A stretch of 15,304 nucleotides of DNA from Labilithrix sp. (GTDB lineage Bacteria; Myxococcota; Polyangia; Polyangiales; Polyangiaceae): the NCBI GenBank assembly GCA_028287035.1, contig JAQBQL010000198.1, positions 1-15,304 on the forward strand, given 5' to 3'. Shown here in pieces: positions 1 through 7,182 of this stretch (within the stretch, counting starts at the first letter, position 1; each line of letters begins with the position of its first letter). A program made the position numbers and the translations under genes. The notes under the pieces are model-generated. The model did not search any database. It had not been told where the DNA came from and worked only from the letters and a program-made list of their open reading frames with translations.

Positions 1-762
1 CCGCCCGGCGCCGGGGACGCGGGCGGCGGCGGCGTGGCCGACGGCGGCGATGCGGGCGCCGACGGCGCCACGACGTGCGAGGACCGGGTGCTCGCGTTCG
101 ACGGCACGGACGACGCGGCATCGGTGCCCGACAGCCCCGCGCTCGACCTCCCGGACGACTTCACGGTGGAGGCGTGGATCAAGCCTGGCGCGCGGGCGAC
201 GACGGACGCCGAGCAGGCCATCGTCTCCCATCACGACGGCAACGCGAGCCGCGGCTGGGCGCTCCTCGTGAAGAGCGGCCGGGTCGAGATCGTCGTCTAC
301 GGTGACACGGCCTTCGTGCCCATCGCCTTCAGCGCCGGCAACAGCGGCGCGGCGTACGTGGTGCCCGGGACGTGGGCGCACGTCGCCGGGACGCTGCAAG
401 GGAAGACGCTGCGCATCTACTACGACGGGGTGCAGCGCGACACGCAGCAGCTCGACGCGCTGTTCGGACGCGACGGGTACGACGGAGCGATGCGGTTCGG
501 CCGCATGGCCTCGAGCGCCGAGCATCCGTACGAGGGTCAGCTCGACGACGTGCGGCTCTCCAAGATCGCGCGCTACCTCGGCCCGACCGCGCCCATCCCG
601 GATGAGCCGCTCGCCGTCGACGGCGACACGGTCGCGTCGTTCCATCTCGACGAGCACGCCGGCCTCGTGCTCGAGGACGGAACGCACGCGCACGACGGGG
701 TGCTTCCCACGGACGGCACCGCGCCGGCCCGCGTGGTCACGCCGTGCATCGGCTTTCGCTGA
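1..762 (+). CDS. LamG-type (concanavalin A-like) exported protein, 3' part
   Basis: The frame is open from the first base to a TGA at 760-762, so the gene starts upstream; the GTG at 34 is probably internal. The first ~25 residues form a Gly/Ala/Asp linker, as is common just after the lipoprotein signal of myxobacterial surface proteins (the signal itself is not visible). A LamG/Laminin_G_3-type jelly-roll follows. Its hallmarks are AFDGTDDAASVPDS, then FTVEAWIKPG, then GTWAHVAGTLQGKTLRIYYDG, then a closing block with GQLDDVRLSKIARY. A second short block (VASFHLDE...) and a near-terminal Cys follow; that Cys may pair with the Cys just before the LamG fold. The likely role is carbohydrate or protein binding at the cell surface; the ligand is unknown. 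It converges on trpA with a 34-base gap. Confidence 0.85.
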   Translation, partial: PPGAGDAGGGGVADGGDAGADGATTCEDRVLAFDGTDDAASVPDSPALDLPDDFTVEAWIKPGARATTDAEQAIVSHHDGNASRGWALLVKSGRVEIVVYGDTAFVPIAFSAGNSGAAYVVPGTWAHVAGTLQGKTLRIYYDGVQRDTQQLDALFGRDGYDGAMRFGRMASSAEHPYEGQLDDVRLSKIARYLGPTAPIPDEPLAVDGDTVASFHLDEHAGLVLEDGTHAHDGVLPTDGTAPARVVTPCIGFR

Positions 763-775
763 GCGGCGGCCGGAC

Positions 776-789
776 CGCGCGGCCGCGCG
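776..789. repeat. 14-bp perfect GC palindrome between convergent genes
   Basis: CGCGCGGCCGCGCG is a perfect palindrome in the 34-base gap between the LamG stop and the trpA stop. It could act as a bidirectional stem, but it has no loop and no T-tract, so a terminator role is only a guess. In such GC-rich DNA, short CG palindromes also arise by chance. Confidence 0.3.
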
Positions 790-796
790 CCCCGCG

Positions 797-1615
797 CTAG
801 AGGGCGGCGCGCAGCTCGCCGACGAAGGAACGGACCGCCGCGAGGCGGGCCTCGGGCGACGCGCCCTCCTCGATGCGGCGCACGATGGCCGAACCGACGA
901 CGACGCCGTCCGACTCGGCGGCCGCGACCTGCGCCGCGGCCGGGGAGTCGATGCCGAAGCCGACCACCGTCGGGCAGCCCGTGAGCGCGCGGACGCGCTT
1001 GGCCTGCGCGCCCGCCTCGCGGAGGACGCTCGTGACGCCGGCGCCGCCGGTCACGCCCATCATGGAGACGTAGTAGACGAACGGAACGGGGTGCTCCTTC
1101 GCGACGTCCGCGATCGCCGCGACGCGCGCCTCGGCGCTGGTGGGCGCGACGAGCGGGATCACCGCGAGGCCCCGTGCGGCGGCGAGCGTGCGGAGACCGG
1201 CCGCCTCGTCGACCGGCAGATCTACGACCAGGAAGGCGTCGACGCCGGCGTCGGCCGCGAGCTCGACGACGCGCGCCTCGCTGCGCACGAACAGCGGGTT
1301 GTAGTAGCCGAAGAGCACGATCGGGGTGTCCACGCGGCTCCGTACGCCGCGCGCCACGCGGAGCGTCGCCTCGAGCCCGCCGCCCTTGGCGAGCGAGCGC
1401 TGGCTGGCGCGCGCGATCGCCGGACCGTCGGCGGTCGGATCGCTGAACGGCATCCCGAGCTCGAGGATGTCGGCGCCCGACTCGGCGCACGCCACCGCGA
1501 GCTCGATCGACTCGGCCTCGTCCGGATCCCCGCAGCAGAGGTACGTGACGAGCGCGCGGTCCTGGCCCGGTCCCTGCGCCTTCCGCCGCGCGAGCGCGTC
1601 CTCGATGCGGCCCAT
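797..1615 (-). CDS. trpA: Tryptophan synthase alpha subunit
   Basis: A 272-residue TIM-barrel protein, the normal length for TrpA. The alpha subunit cleaves indole-3-glycerol phosphate to indole and glyceraldehyde-3-phosphate, and indole is channelled to TrpB. The signature ELGMPFSDPTADGP carries the two catalytic acids (Glu52 and Asp63 here, equivalent to Glu49/Asp60 of enteric TrpA). FGYYNPL, the phosphate-binding GFGI loop and the VVGSAIV segment are all present. The usual T-A-G-D-P near the N terminus reads YLCCGDP here. The ATG shares one base with the trpB stop (TGATG), and GAGG lies 8 bases upstream inside trpB, so translation is probably coupled. Recognition is secure. Confidence 0.97.
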   Translation of the reverse strand: MGRIEDALARRKAQGPGQDRALVTYLCCGDPDEAESIELAVACAESGADILELGMPFSDPTADGPAIARASQRSLAKGGGLEATLRVARGVRSRVDTPIVLFGYYNPLFVRSEARVVELAADAGVDAFLVVDLPVDEAAGLRTLAAARGLAVIPLVAPTSAEARVAAIADVAKEHPVPFVYYVSMMGVTGGAGVTSVLREAGAQAKRVRALTGCPTVVGFGIDSPAAAQVAAAESDGVVVGSAIVRRIEEGASPEARLAAVRSFVGELRAAL

Positions 1616-2832
1616 CAGGTGAGCCTCGCGAGAAGCGTCTCGAGATCCTTGTCGCCGCGTCCCGACAGGCAGAGCAGCAGCGTGGCCGGCCGGCCCAGCG
1701 CGGCGGCGAGCTCCGCGGCGATCGTCCCGAGCTTCGCGATGGGGTGAGCGGTCTCGAGCGCGGGAAGGATGCCCTCGGTGCGGGCCATCAGAGACACGGC
1801 GGCGAGCGCCTCCTCGTCGGTGGCGGAGAGGTACGTCGCGCGGAAGGAGTCCTTCAGGAACGAGTGCTCCGGACCGACGCCCGGATAGTCGAGGCCGGCG
1901 CTGATCGAGTGGGCCTCCTGGATCTGCCCGTCCTCGTCGCAGAGCACGTAGCTCTTCGATCCGTGCAGGACGCCGACGCGGCCGGCGGTGAGCGTCGCCG
2001 CGTGCTTGCCGCTCGCCACGCCGTGCCCCGACGCCTCGACGCCGTACAGGCGCACGGACGCGTCGCCGAGGAAGCCGCGGAACATCCCGATGGCGTTGGA
2101 GCCGCCGCCCACGCAGGCAATGGCGGCGTCGGGGAGCGCGCCCGTGCGCGCGAGCACCTGCACGCGCGACTCGACGCCGATGATGCTCTGGAAGCGCGCC
2201 ACGAGCTCGGGGTAGGGATGCGGGCCGGCCGCGCTGCCGATGCAGTAGTGGGTCGAGGCGACGTTCGTGACCCAGTCACGTAGCGCCTCGTTCATCGCAT
2301 CCTTCAGGGTGCGTGAGCCCGAGGTGACGGGGATGACCTTCGCGCCGAGGAGCTTCATGCGGCCCACGTTCGGCGCCTGACGCTTCACGTCCTCTTCGCC
2401 CATGTAGACCTCGCACGGGAGGCCGAAGAGCGCGCACGCGGTGGCCGTCGCCACGCCGTGCTGCCCGGCGCCGGTCTCGGCGATGATGCGCGCCTTGCCC
2501 ATCTTCTTCGCGAGCAGCACCTGGCCGAGCGCGTTGTTGATCTTGTGCGCGCCCGTGTGGCAGAGGTCCTCGCGCTTCAGGAAGAGGCGCCCGATCGCCT
2601 TGCCGCCGGGATCGATCGCCGATGCGAGCCGCGTCGCTTCGGTGAGCGGCGTGGGGCGTCCGACGTAGCTCTCGAGCAGCCCGCGGAGCTCGGCTTCGAA
2701 CGCGGGCGACAGCGCGATGGTCTCGACGGCGGCCGTCAGCTCGTCGAGCGCGTGGATCAGCGTCTCGGAGACGTAGCGTCCGCCGAACTCGCCGTAGTAC
2801 CCGGCGCCGAGCGGGGAAGGAGATTGCTGCAC
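1615..2832 (-). CDS. trpB: Tryptophan synthase beta subunit
   Basis: The PLP enzyme that condenses indole with serine to give tryptophan. The PLP lysine lies in HTGAHKINN (Lys97 with this start), and the catalytic Glu is in AETGAGQHG (Glu119). The phosphate-binding GGGSNAIG and the C-terminal LSGRGDKD are intact, and [12 protein letters not shown] is the standard TrpB N terminus. I chose the GTG at 2832 (405 residues) over an ATG at 2862 (415 residues) for two reasons: it gives a family-like N terminus, and TAGGCT sits 7 bases upstream, a pattern shared with other gene starts here. The longer start has no visible ribosome-binding site. It is first in a two-gene trpBA unit; no trpC, trpF, trpD or trpE lies in the window. 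Confidence 0.96.
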   Translation of the reverse strand: MQQSPSPLGAGYYGEFGGRYVSETLIHALDELTAAVETIALSPAFEAELRGLLESYVGRPTPLTEATRLASAIDPGGKAIGRLFLKREDLCHTGAHKINNALGQVLLAKKMGKARIIAETGAGQHGVATATACALFGLPCEVYMGEEDVKRQAPNVGRMKLLGAKVIPVTSGSRTLKDAMNEALRDWVTNVASTHYCIGSAAGPHPYPELVARFQSIIGVESRVQVLARTGALPDAAIACVGGGSNAIGMFRGFLGDASVRLYGVEASGHGVASGKHAATLTAGRVGVLHGSKSYVLCDEDGQIQEAHSISAGLDYPGVGPEHSFLKDSFRATYLSATDEEALAAVSLMARTEGILPALETAHPIAKLGTIAAELAAALGRPATLLLCLSGRGDKDLETLLARLT

Positions 2833-2839
2833 GGCGGCA

Positions 2840-2845
2840 AGCCTA
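2840..2845 (-). promoter_or_regulatory. trpB: Candidate -10 box for trpBA, leaderless-like
   Basis: TAGGCT on the minus strand, 7 bases before the GTG at 2832. With normal promoter spacing the transcript would begin at or next to that GTG. No convincing -35 is visible 16-18 bases upstream. Confidence 0.35.
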
Positions 2846-2888
2846 CCAGAACGAGGCAGCATGGCCCGTGGGGCAGATTTCCGAGCAC

Positions 2889-2908
2889 ACCCGGAGGCGT
2901 GACCGGGT
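2889..2908 (-). terminator. Possible stem-loop at the 3' end of the small hypothetical gene
   Basis: ACCCGG and CCGGGT form a perfect 6-bp stem with an 8-base loop, overlapping the stop codon of the minus-strand gene that ends at 2908. There is no T-tract on the minus strand, so it is not a canonical intrinsic terminator. Confidence 0.25.
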
Positions 2909-3150
2909 CAGTGGAACGAGGCGCCGACGAGCGCCGCAAACCCCGCCGACATGCTGGCCATCACCGCGATCGTGAGCGTCCACCGCGCCGCGACCTGCGC
3001 CGCGGTGAGCGCATGCGCCTGAGCGCGGGCAGTGCCGCGGGTGATCGTGCGGAGCCGAGGACCAGCTGCCGCGATCGCTTCGCGCGCGGCGCGTGCGGCG
3101 ACCTGCGGCAGGGGGGTGTCGCTCTGGGTGTACGTGTTCGCCACGGCCAT
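2908..3150 (-). CDS. Small hypothetical protein with a C-terminal membrane segment
   Basis: About 80 residues from the ATG at 3150, or 86 from a GTG at 3168; neither start has a good ribosome-binding site. The frame has the strong GC3 bias of real genes here. The N-terminal half is Ala/Arg-rich and looks helical (QVAARAAREAIAAAGPRL). The C-terminal ~25 residues form one hydrophobic segment (TLTIAVMASMSAGFAALVGA) ending a few residues before the stop, giving an N-in or tail-anchored topology. I do not recognise the family. It lies upstream of trpB on the same strand, 75 bases from the preferred trpB start, and diverges from the MFS gene. Confidence 0.5.
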   Translation of the reverse strand: MAVANTYTQSDTPLPQVAARAAREAIAAAGPRLRTITRGTARAQAHALTAAQVAARWTLTIAVMASMSAGFAALVGASFH

Positions 3151-3205
3151 GAATCCGTGAAACCGCACGTTGCATGCCCGCCCGCGGAGGGCTCAAAGTT
3201 CGATC

Positions 3206-4669
3206 ATGGCGAGCACCCACCAGCCGCGCATCATCGAGACCACGATCCCCGGACGCCTCGACCGCTTGCCATGGAGTGCATGGCACTGGCGCGTCGTCAT
3301 CGCGCTCGGCATCACGTGGCTGCTCGACGGCCTCGAGGTCACGATCGTCGGAGCCGTCGCGAACGTGCTCGGCAGGCCCGAGACGCTGCATCTCTCCGAG
3401 GCGCAGATCGGCATGTCGGTGAGCACGTATCTCTTCGGCGCGGTGACGGGCGCGCTCGTCTTCGGCCGGCTCACCGACCGGCTGGGCCGCAAGAAGCTGT
3501 TCTTCATCACGCTCGCCGTCTACCTGACCGCGACGTTCGCGACGGCGCTGTCGACGAGCTTCGCCATGTTCGCCCTCTTCCGCCTGATCACGGGGGCGGG
3601 CATCGGCGGCGAGTACTCGGCCATCAACGCCGCGATCGACGAGCTGCTGCCGGCGCGCGTCCGTGGTCGCGCCGACCTCTGCATCAACGGCACCTACTGG
3701 CTGGGGACGGCGCTCGGCGCCGCCTCGACGCTCCTCCTGCTCGACCCGCAGTACCTGCCGGTCCGCCTCGGCTGGCGGGTGTGCTTCGCGCTCGGCGGCA
3801 CCCTCGGTCTGCTCATCCTCTTCACGCGGCGCCACCTGCCCGAGAGCCCGCGCTGGCTCATGATGCACAACCGCGTCGAGGAGGCCGAGAAGGTCGTGGC
3901 GGGGATCGAGGAGGAGGTGAAGAAGACCGGCCACGACCTGCCGCCCGCCACGCACAAGTCGAAGGTGGACACGAACGCGGACACGAGCTGGGGCCGCATC
4001 GCACGCGTGATGTTCATCCTGAACCGGCGCCGCTCGATCCTGGGCTTCGCCCTGATGGTGGCGCAGGCCTTCGCGTACAACGGCGTGTTCTTCACGTATG
4101 CGCTCGTGCTCGGCAAGTTCTACGGGGTCGCCCCCGACAAGATCGGGCTCTATCTCCTGCCGTTCGCGGTCGGGAACCTGCTCGGCCCGTTCGTCCTCGG
4201 TCACCTGTTCGACCGCTTCGGTCGGCGCATCATGATCTCCGCGACGTACATCGTGACCGGCGTCCTGCTCGCGCTCGTCGGCTGGGCATTCCAGGCCAAC
4301 GTCGTGACCTCGACGCAGCTCACGATCATGTGGTGCGGCGTCTTCTTCGTGGCGTCGGCCGCGGCGAGCTCCGCCTACCTCACGGTGAGCGAGCTGTTCC
4401 CCGTCGAGCTCCGCGGGATGGCGATCGCGATCTTCTATTCGATCGGGACCGGCGCGGGCGGCGTGCTCGCGCCGGCGCTCTTCGGCGCCCTGGTCGGGAC
4501 GGGAAGCCGTACCGGCGTGCTGTGGGGTTACCTGCTGGGGGCCGCGCTCATGGTCGTCGCCGGCGTCATCGCCATCTTCTTCGCGCTTCCCGCCGAGGGG
4601 CGGTCGCTCGAGGAGATCGCGGACATGGACGACAATCACGGGCGCGCACGCGCCGCCGCCGCTCGCTGA
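3206..4669 (+). CDS. MFS transporter, sugar-porter/aromatic-acid-symporter-like
   Basis: A 487-residue protein with about twelve hydrophobic segments in the Major Facilitator pattern. The loop 2-3 signature GRLTDRLGRKK is at residues ~86-96, and its second-half copy GHLFDRFGRR is at ~331. PESPRWL at ~212, at the end of TM6, is a hallmark of the sugar-porter (Sugar_tr) grouping. An acidic residue in TM1 (LLDGLEVTIVG, Asp41) recalls the aromatic acid:H+ symporter and NiaP-type carriers, where a TM1 Asp matters for transport. The central loop is charged (EEVKKTGHDL...). It is probably a proton-coupled importer of a small organic solute; the substrate cannot be read from sequence. I chose ATG 3206 over a TTG at 3170; GGAGG lies 15 bases upstream, which is rather far. 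Its 3' end overlaps the next gene tail-to-tail. Confidence 0.9.
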   Translation: MASTHQPRIIETTIPGRLDRLPWSAWHWRVVIALGITWLLDGLEVTIVGAVANVLGRPETLHLSEAQIGMSVSTYLFGAVTGALVFGRLTDRLGRKKLFFITLAVYLTATFATALSTSFAMFALFRLITGAGIGGEYSAINAAIDELLPARVRGRADLCINGTYWLGTALGAASTLLLLDPQYLPVRLGWRVCFALGGTLGLLILFTRRHLPESPRWLMMHNRVEEAEKVVAGIEEEVKKTGHDLPPATHKSKVDTNADTSWGRIARVMFILNRRRSILGFALMVAQAFAYNGVFFTYALVLGKFYGVAPDKIGLYLLPFAVGNLLGPFVLGHLFDRFGRRIMISATYIVTGVLLALVGWAFQANVVTSTQLTIMWCGVFFVASAAASSAYLTVSELFPVELRGMAIAIFYSIGTGAGGVLAPALFGALVGTGSRTGVLWGYLLGAALMVVAGVIAIFFALPAEGRSLEEIADMDDNHGRARAAAAR

Positions 4670-5172
4670 GCCTTCTTGGGAGGCGCCGCGGAGATCTTCG
4701 CGGCGCTCCGGGCGGCCTTGCCGCCGCCGCCGCCCTTGGCCGCTTGCACGCGCTCGGCCCTGGCGGACTCCACCTTCGCCTCGACGACGTCGAGCGGCAG
4801 CGAGCGCTCGGTGGCCCTGAGGGACTCGAACAGCGACTGGCGGTCCACCTCGAGGAGCGCCGCCCACACGTGCCGGCAGGCCGCGGGGCCGACCAGCGAA
4901 GCCGTGCAGGTGCAGGCGGCGGCGAGCTTGCCGCCGGCCGCGCGCAGGGAGGCCCGGTGCGTGCGCTTGCCCTTCACCTCGGCCTCGATCGCGGAGGCCG
5001 ACACGCTGAGCAGGTCCACGCGTTTGCGGGCGAAGTACTGGTAGCCCACCACGCACGCGGTCGGCGGGAACGACCGCGCCACCCGATCGGCGACGTTGAT
5101 GCGCTTGGGGGCGGGGGGCCGGGCGCAGGCGGGGACGAGCAGCGGCGTGAGCGGGGAGTGGACGGCCTTCAT
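4636..5172 (-). CDS. Small SWIM zinc-finger protein with a basic tail
   Basis: A 178-residue protein from the ATG at 5172. The middle holds a clear SWIM motif, C-x-C-x9-C-x-H (Cys87, Cys89, Cys99, His101 in CTCTASLVGPAACRHVW), a zinc site used for DNA or protein binding. Before it comes a segment with GYQYFARKRVDLL and an SVSASAIEAEVKG strand region, matching the usual SWIM context (a protein that shares the finger with larger helicases but stands alone here). The last ~45 residues are Lys/Ala/Gly-rich, with a run of five glycines and a KKAQRAAAARARP end like a histone-H1-type basic tail, suggesting nucleic-acid contact. The frame stays open upstream to 5280 through a low-quality Arg/Gly stretch, which I reject. 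Its stop lies inside the 3' end of the MFS gene (34-base overlap). Confidence 0.8.
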   Translation of the reverse strand: MKAVHSPLTPLLVPACARPPAPKRINVADRVARSFPPTACVVGYQYFARKRVDLLSVSASAIEAEVKGKRTHRASLRAAGGKLAAACTCTASLVGPAACRHVWAALLEVDRQSLFESLRATERSLPLDVVEAKVESARAERVQAAKGGGGGKAARSAAKISAAPPKKAQRAAAARARP

Positions 5173-5238
5173 GCGGCAGCGTTCAGCGAACGACGTGCCG
5201 CCGCGCGCCTCACGTGATCTCGCGCACCTGGGCCGCGT

Positions 5239-5298
5239 GCGGCCTGGCCCGGCCGGCCACGTCCCTGGCCTGGCCAGCACGGCAGGCCGAAGCAGGCC
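5239..5298. repeat. Cluster of GGCCTG/CAGGCC motifs in the gap
   Basis: Within 60 bases there are two copies of GGCCTGGCC (5239-5247 and 5265-5273), CAGGCC at 5281 and CAGGCCTG at 5291. They can pair in several ways, for example a 6-bp stem at 5281-5286 with 5293-5298. The cluster fills most of the 139-base gap between the response-regulator stop and the SWIM-gene start, which holds no convincing gene. Confidence 0.45.
5281..5298 (-). terminator. Possible stem-loop after the response regulator
   Basis: On the minus strand CAGGCC, loop TGCTTC, then GGCCTG: a perfect 6-bp stem starting 13 bases after the response-regulator stop. It lacks a T-tract, so it may be a weak terminator or a 3'-end stabiliser. 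Confidence 0.3.
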
Positions 5299-5311
5299 TG
5301 GGCGCCCCGCG

Positions 5312-5923
5312 TCAGGTCTCGTCGACGATCGCGCGGAGCAGCCGGCTCACCGCCGCTTCGAGCGAGCTGTCGCCGGTCTTCGTGAGGACGATCTGGACCT
5401 GCTTCTTGACGGTGCTCGGCGCGACGTTGCGGAGCTCGGGAAGCTGGGCGCGGGGCACGCCGCGGGCCGCGAGCTGCAGGACGGCCGCCTCGGCGGGCGT
5501 GAGGTCGTACTGCACCTTCCAGCGGTCGACGATGGCGGCGATGCGCTCGAGCCGCGCCCGCGTCCTCGCGCGCGTGCGGACCGCGAACAGCCCGAGCTCC
5601 TTCGTGTCCACCGGCTTCAGGAGGAACGAGACCCCGAGGTGATGGGCCTCGGCGAGGCGCCGCTCGTCGACGTTTCCCGAGACGACGAGCGCTGCCATCG
5701 AGGGGTCGCGGGTGCGTGCGTCGCTGATGAGGTCCAGGCCCGAGCCGTCGGGCAGGCCGACGTCGACGACGACGGCCGTGAACGACTGCGTCTCGAGGAA
5801 GCGCTTCGCGTCGCTGATCGTGGAGACGAGCTCGGTCCGACCGTGCTCCGAGAGCGTGCGGACGAGAATACGACCGACGAGCTCGTCGTCCTCGGCGATC
5901 AGGAACGACAGCGGTCCCTCCAT
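5312..5923 (-). CDS. Response regulator, REC plus LuxR-type HTH
   Basis: A 203-residue two-domain regulator. The receiver domain (residues ~5-125) has all the expected residues: acidic pair Asp12/Asp13, phospho-acceptor Asp54 in VVVDVGLPDGSG, Ser81 in VVSG, and Lys102 in LLKPVD. The C-terminal ~60 residues match a GerE/LuxR helix-turn-helix, opening with LTPAEAAVLQLAARG and with the recognition helix around APSTVKKQVQIVLTKTG. It should therefore be a phosphorylation-controlled DNA-binding transcription factor. No histidine kinase is adjacent, so it is an orphan in this window. It lies 105 bases downstream of the KirBac-type channel gene on the same strand, but with a stem-loop between them, so co-transcription is uncertain. 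Start at the ATG 5923; no clear ribosome-binding site. Confidence 0.9.
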   Translation of the reverse strand: MEGPLSFLIAEDDELVGRILVRTLSEHGRTELVSTISDAKRFLETQSFTAVVVDVGLPDGSGLDLISDARTRDPSMAALVVSGNVDERRLAEAHHLGVSFLLKPVDTKELGLFAVRTRARTRARLERIAAIVDRWKVQYDLTPAEAAVLQLAARGVPRAQLPELRNVAPSTVKKQVQIVLTKTGDSSLEAAVSRLLRAIVDET

Positions 5924-5999
5924 GCACGGGAGGATCTCACGCGCGCCCGCGATGCGCTAGCGAACCCCGCCCGGGCCCGGATCTTTTCCGCCGCGCGCC

Positions 6000-6028
6000 C
6001 GCGGCGAGGCGCGGGGTGGCTCGCCGCG
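6000..6028 (-). terminator. Strong stem-loop immediately after the Kir channel stop
   Basis: CGCGGCGAG (6000-6008) pairs perfectly with CTCGCCGCG (6020-6028): a 9-bp stem with an 11-base loop, abutting the stop codon of the channel gene (6029-6031). There is no T-run on the minus strand after it, so it may end transcription in a T-tract-independent way or protect the 3' end. Confidence 0.45.
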
Positions 6029-6916
6029 TCAGCCGGCCTTCGGGTACGGAAAGGAGGCGGTCGGGGCCGTGCCGATCACGTCGTCGAACCGCCCGACATC
6101 GAGCTGCAGGCGGCCGTCCGGCAGGTCGGCCAGCACGTCGGCTGGACGGGCGCCCCACAGGATGTCGTTCGCCACGTAGCGCCTGCGCGCATTCACCGGC
6201 TGGAGCGAGATGTCGTCGGTGCCGACGACGCTGACGAGGACCTCGATGTCGTCCTTCCGCCAGTCCTCGGGCGCGAGGCCGTGCAGCGGGCTCTTCTCGT
6301 CGATCGGGTGCAGGACGGTCCACGAGCGGTTCAGCGCCGGGGTCCGGTCCCGCGTCAGCACGAGATCGGTGAGCCGATAGAAGGTCATGCCCTCGTCCGT
6401 TGTCTCGGTGCGGGTGGCGGCGAGGCGGATCGTCGCCTCGAAGATGGTGCCCGCGCTGTCGTTACCGACGCGGCACATGAGCGTCGGCACGCCGTTCATC
6501 GGCGAGATGCAGAGCTTCGAGGTGAACACGATGCGTCCGCTCGACTGCGAGAACCGCGCGAACACGATCCCGGTGGCGAGCGCGGTGAGGATGACGCTCG
6601 CGACCGTCTCCGCGACCACGACGAGGTTGGCGGTGGTAGAGACGGGGTACATCGCCCCGTACCCCACGGTTCCCATCGTCTGCACGCTGAAGAAGAAGCC
6701 GTCGCGGAACGAGCCGTCGTGCGCGCCGCTGATCCCGCCGACCGCCGTGTAGACCACGCCGAAGAGCGCATTGGCGACGAGGTAGAGCAGCGCGATGAGC
6801 GTCAGCGCCGAGGCCCACCGCATGCGGAGGACGGAATGGTAGGCGTCACGCAGCGGGTGGGTCGCCGCGCCGACGACCACCACGCCGCTCTCTTGCTGGC
6901 TCCTGCGGGAGGACAC
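6029..6916 (-). CDS. KirBac-type inward-rectifier potassium channel
   Basis: A 295-residue protein, close to the ~300-330 of characterised KirBac channels. An amphipathic slide-helix region (HPLRDAYHSVLRMRW) leads into TM1 (residues ~35-60). The pore helix and selectivity filter follow in FFFSVQTMGTVGYGAMYP (TVGYG at 83-87), then TM2 (~96-121). The remaining ~175 residues form the cytoplasmic IRK-type beta domain, opening with the characteristic ARFSQSSGRIVF and then PTLMCRVGN. It forms tetramers in the inner membrane and should carry K+ ions. The GTG start at 6916 has no ribosome-binding site, but TAGACT lies 8 bases upstream. A 9-bp stem-loop follows its stop. Family assignment is secure; gating ligand unknown. 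Confidence 0.95.
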   Translation of the reverse strand: MSSRRSQQESGVVVVGAATHPLRDAYHSVLRMRWASALTLIALLYLVANALFGVVYTAVGGISGAHDGSFRDGFFFSVQTMGTVGYGAMYPVSTTANLVVVAETVASVILTALATGIVFARFSQSSGRIVFTSKLCISPMNGVPTLMCRVGNDSAGTIFEATIRLAATRTETTDEGMTFYRLTDLVLTRDRTPALNRSWTVLHPIDEKSPLHGLAPEDWRKDDIEVLVSVVGTDDISLQPVNARRRYVANDILWGARPADVLADLPDGRLQLDVGRFDDVIGTAPTASFPYPKAG

Positions 6917-6924
6917 GCGCCGGC

Positions 6925-6930
6925 AGTCTA
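6925..6930 (-). promoter_or_regulatory. Candidate -10 box for the Kir channel gene, leaderless-like
   Basis: TAGACT on the minus strand, 8 bases before the GTG at 6916, matching the TANNNT pattern before other first genes in this window. No matching -35 is evident. Confidence 0.35.
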
Positions 6931-7168
6931 CCGCGAGACCCTGCTCGCGCGCGCGGCTCGCAACTCCTGCTCCGGGCGGCCGAGGGCGGCGGGATGCGCC
7001 TGCCGCCTCCTTCGCCGTCGTCGTCGCTGCGCGGAGCGACGCTCTCGTCGCTCACGCCGTCGCGGGCGCGCTTCATCCCGCCTGCGCCCCCGTCGCCGGC
7101 CACCCCTGCGGCGATGCCGGCGGTCGTGCTCCGGACGAGGCGCTCGTCGCGCGGCGCGGCGCGCGCGC

Positions 7169-7174
7169 AGGAGG
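7169..7174 (+). promoter_or_regulatory. Consensus Shine-Dalgarno of the two-TM miniprotein
   Basis: AGGAGG with an 8-base spacer to the ATG at 7183. It is the only full consensus ribosome-binding site I see in the window, and it decides the start of that gene. Confidence 0.55.
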
Positions 7175-7182
7175 CGCGGCTC

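Larger units (their letters stand above)
6917..7182. other. 266-base intergenic region upstream of the Kir channel gene
   Basis: This stretch holds the candidate channel promoter at its left edge. Otherwise it is GC-rich, with several CGTCG/TCGTCG direct repeats. A + frame from 6994 is open into the two-TM miniprotein gene, but it reads as Pro/Ser/Arg low complexity. A minus-strand frame is open too. I see no convincing gene or RNA here. Confidence 0.4.

Noticed and set aside
2843..5056. A 737-codon minus-strand frame opposite the MFS gene
   Set aside because: Its composition is Glu/Arg/His/Gln low complexity with no motif, and it conflicts with well-supported MFS and SWIM genes.
2458..5217. 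A 919-codon + frame across trpB and the MFS gene
   Set aside because: It runs antisense to trpB and out of frame with the MFS gene. The protein is Arg/Ala/Gly/His-rich with no domain; long open shadow frames are expected at this GC content.
5970..5980. CCGGGCCCGG palindrome in the Kir/response-regulator gap as an operator
   Set aside because: Only 10 bases of pure C/G; such palindromes are expected by chance here, and there is no second copy in the gap.
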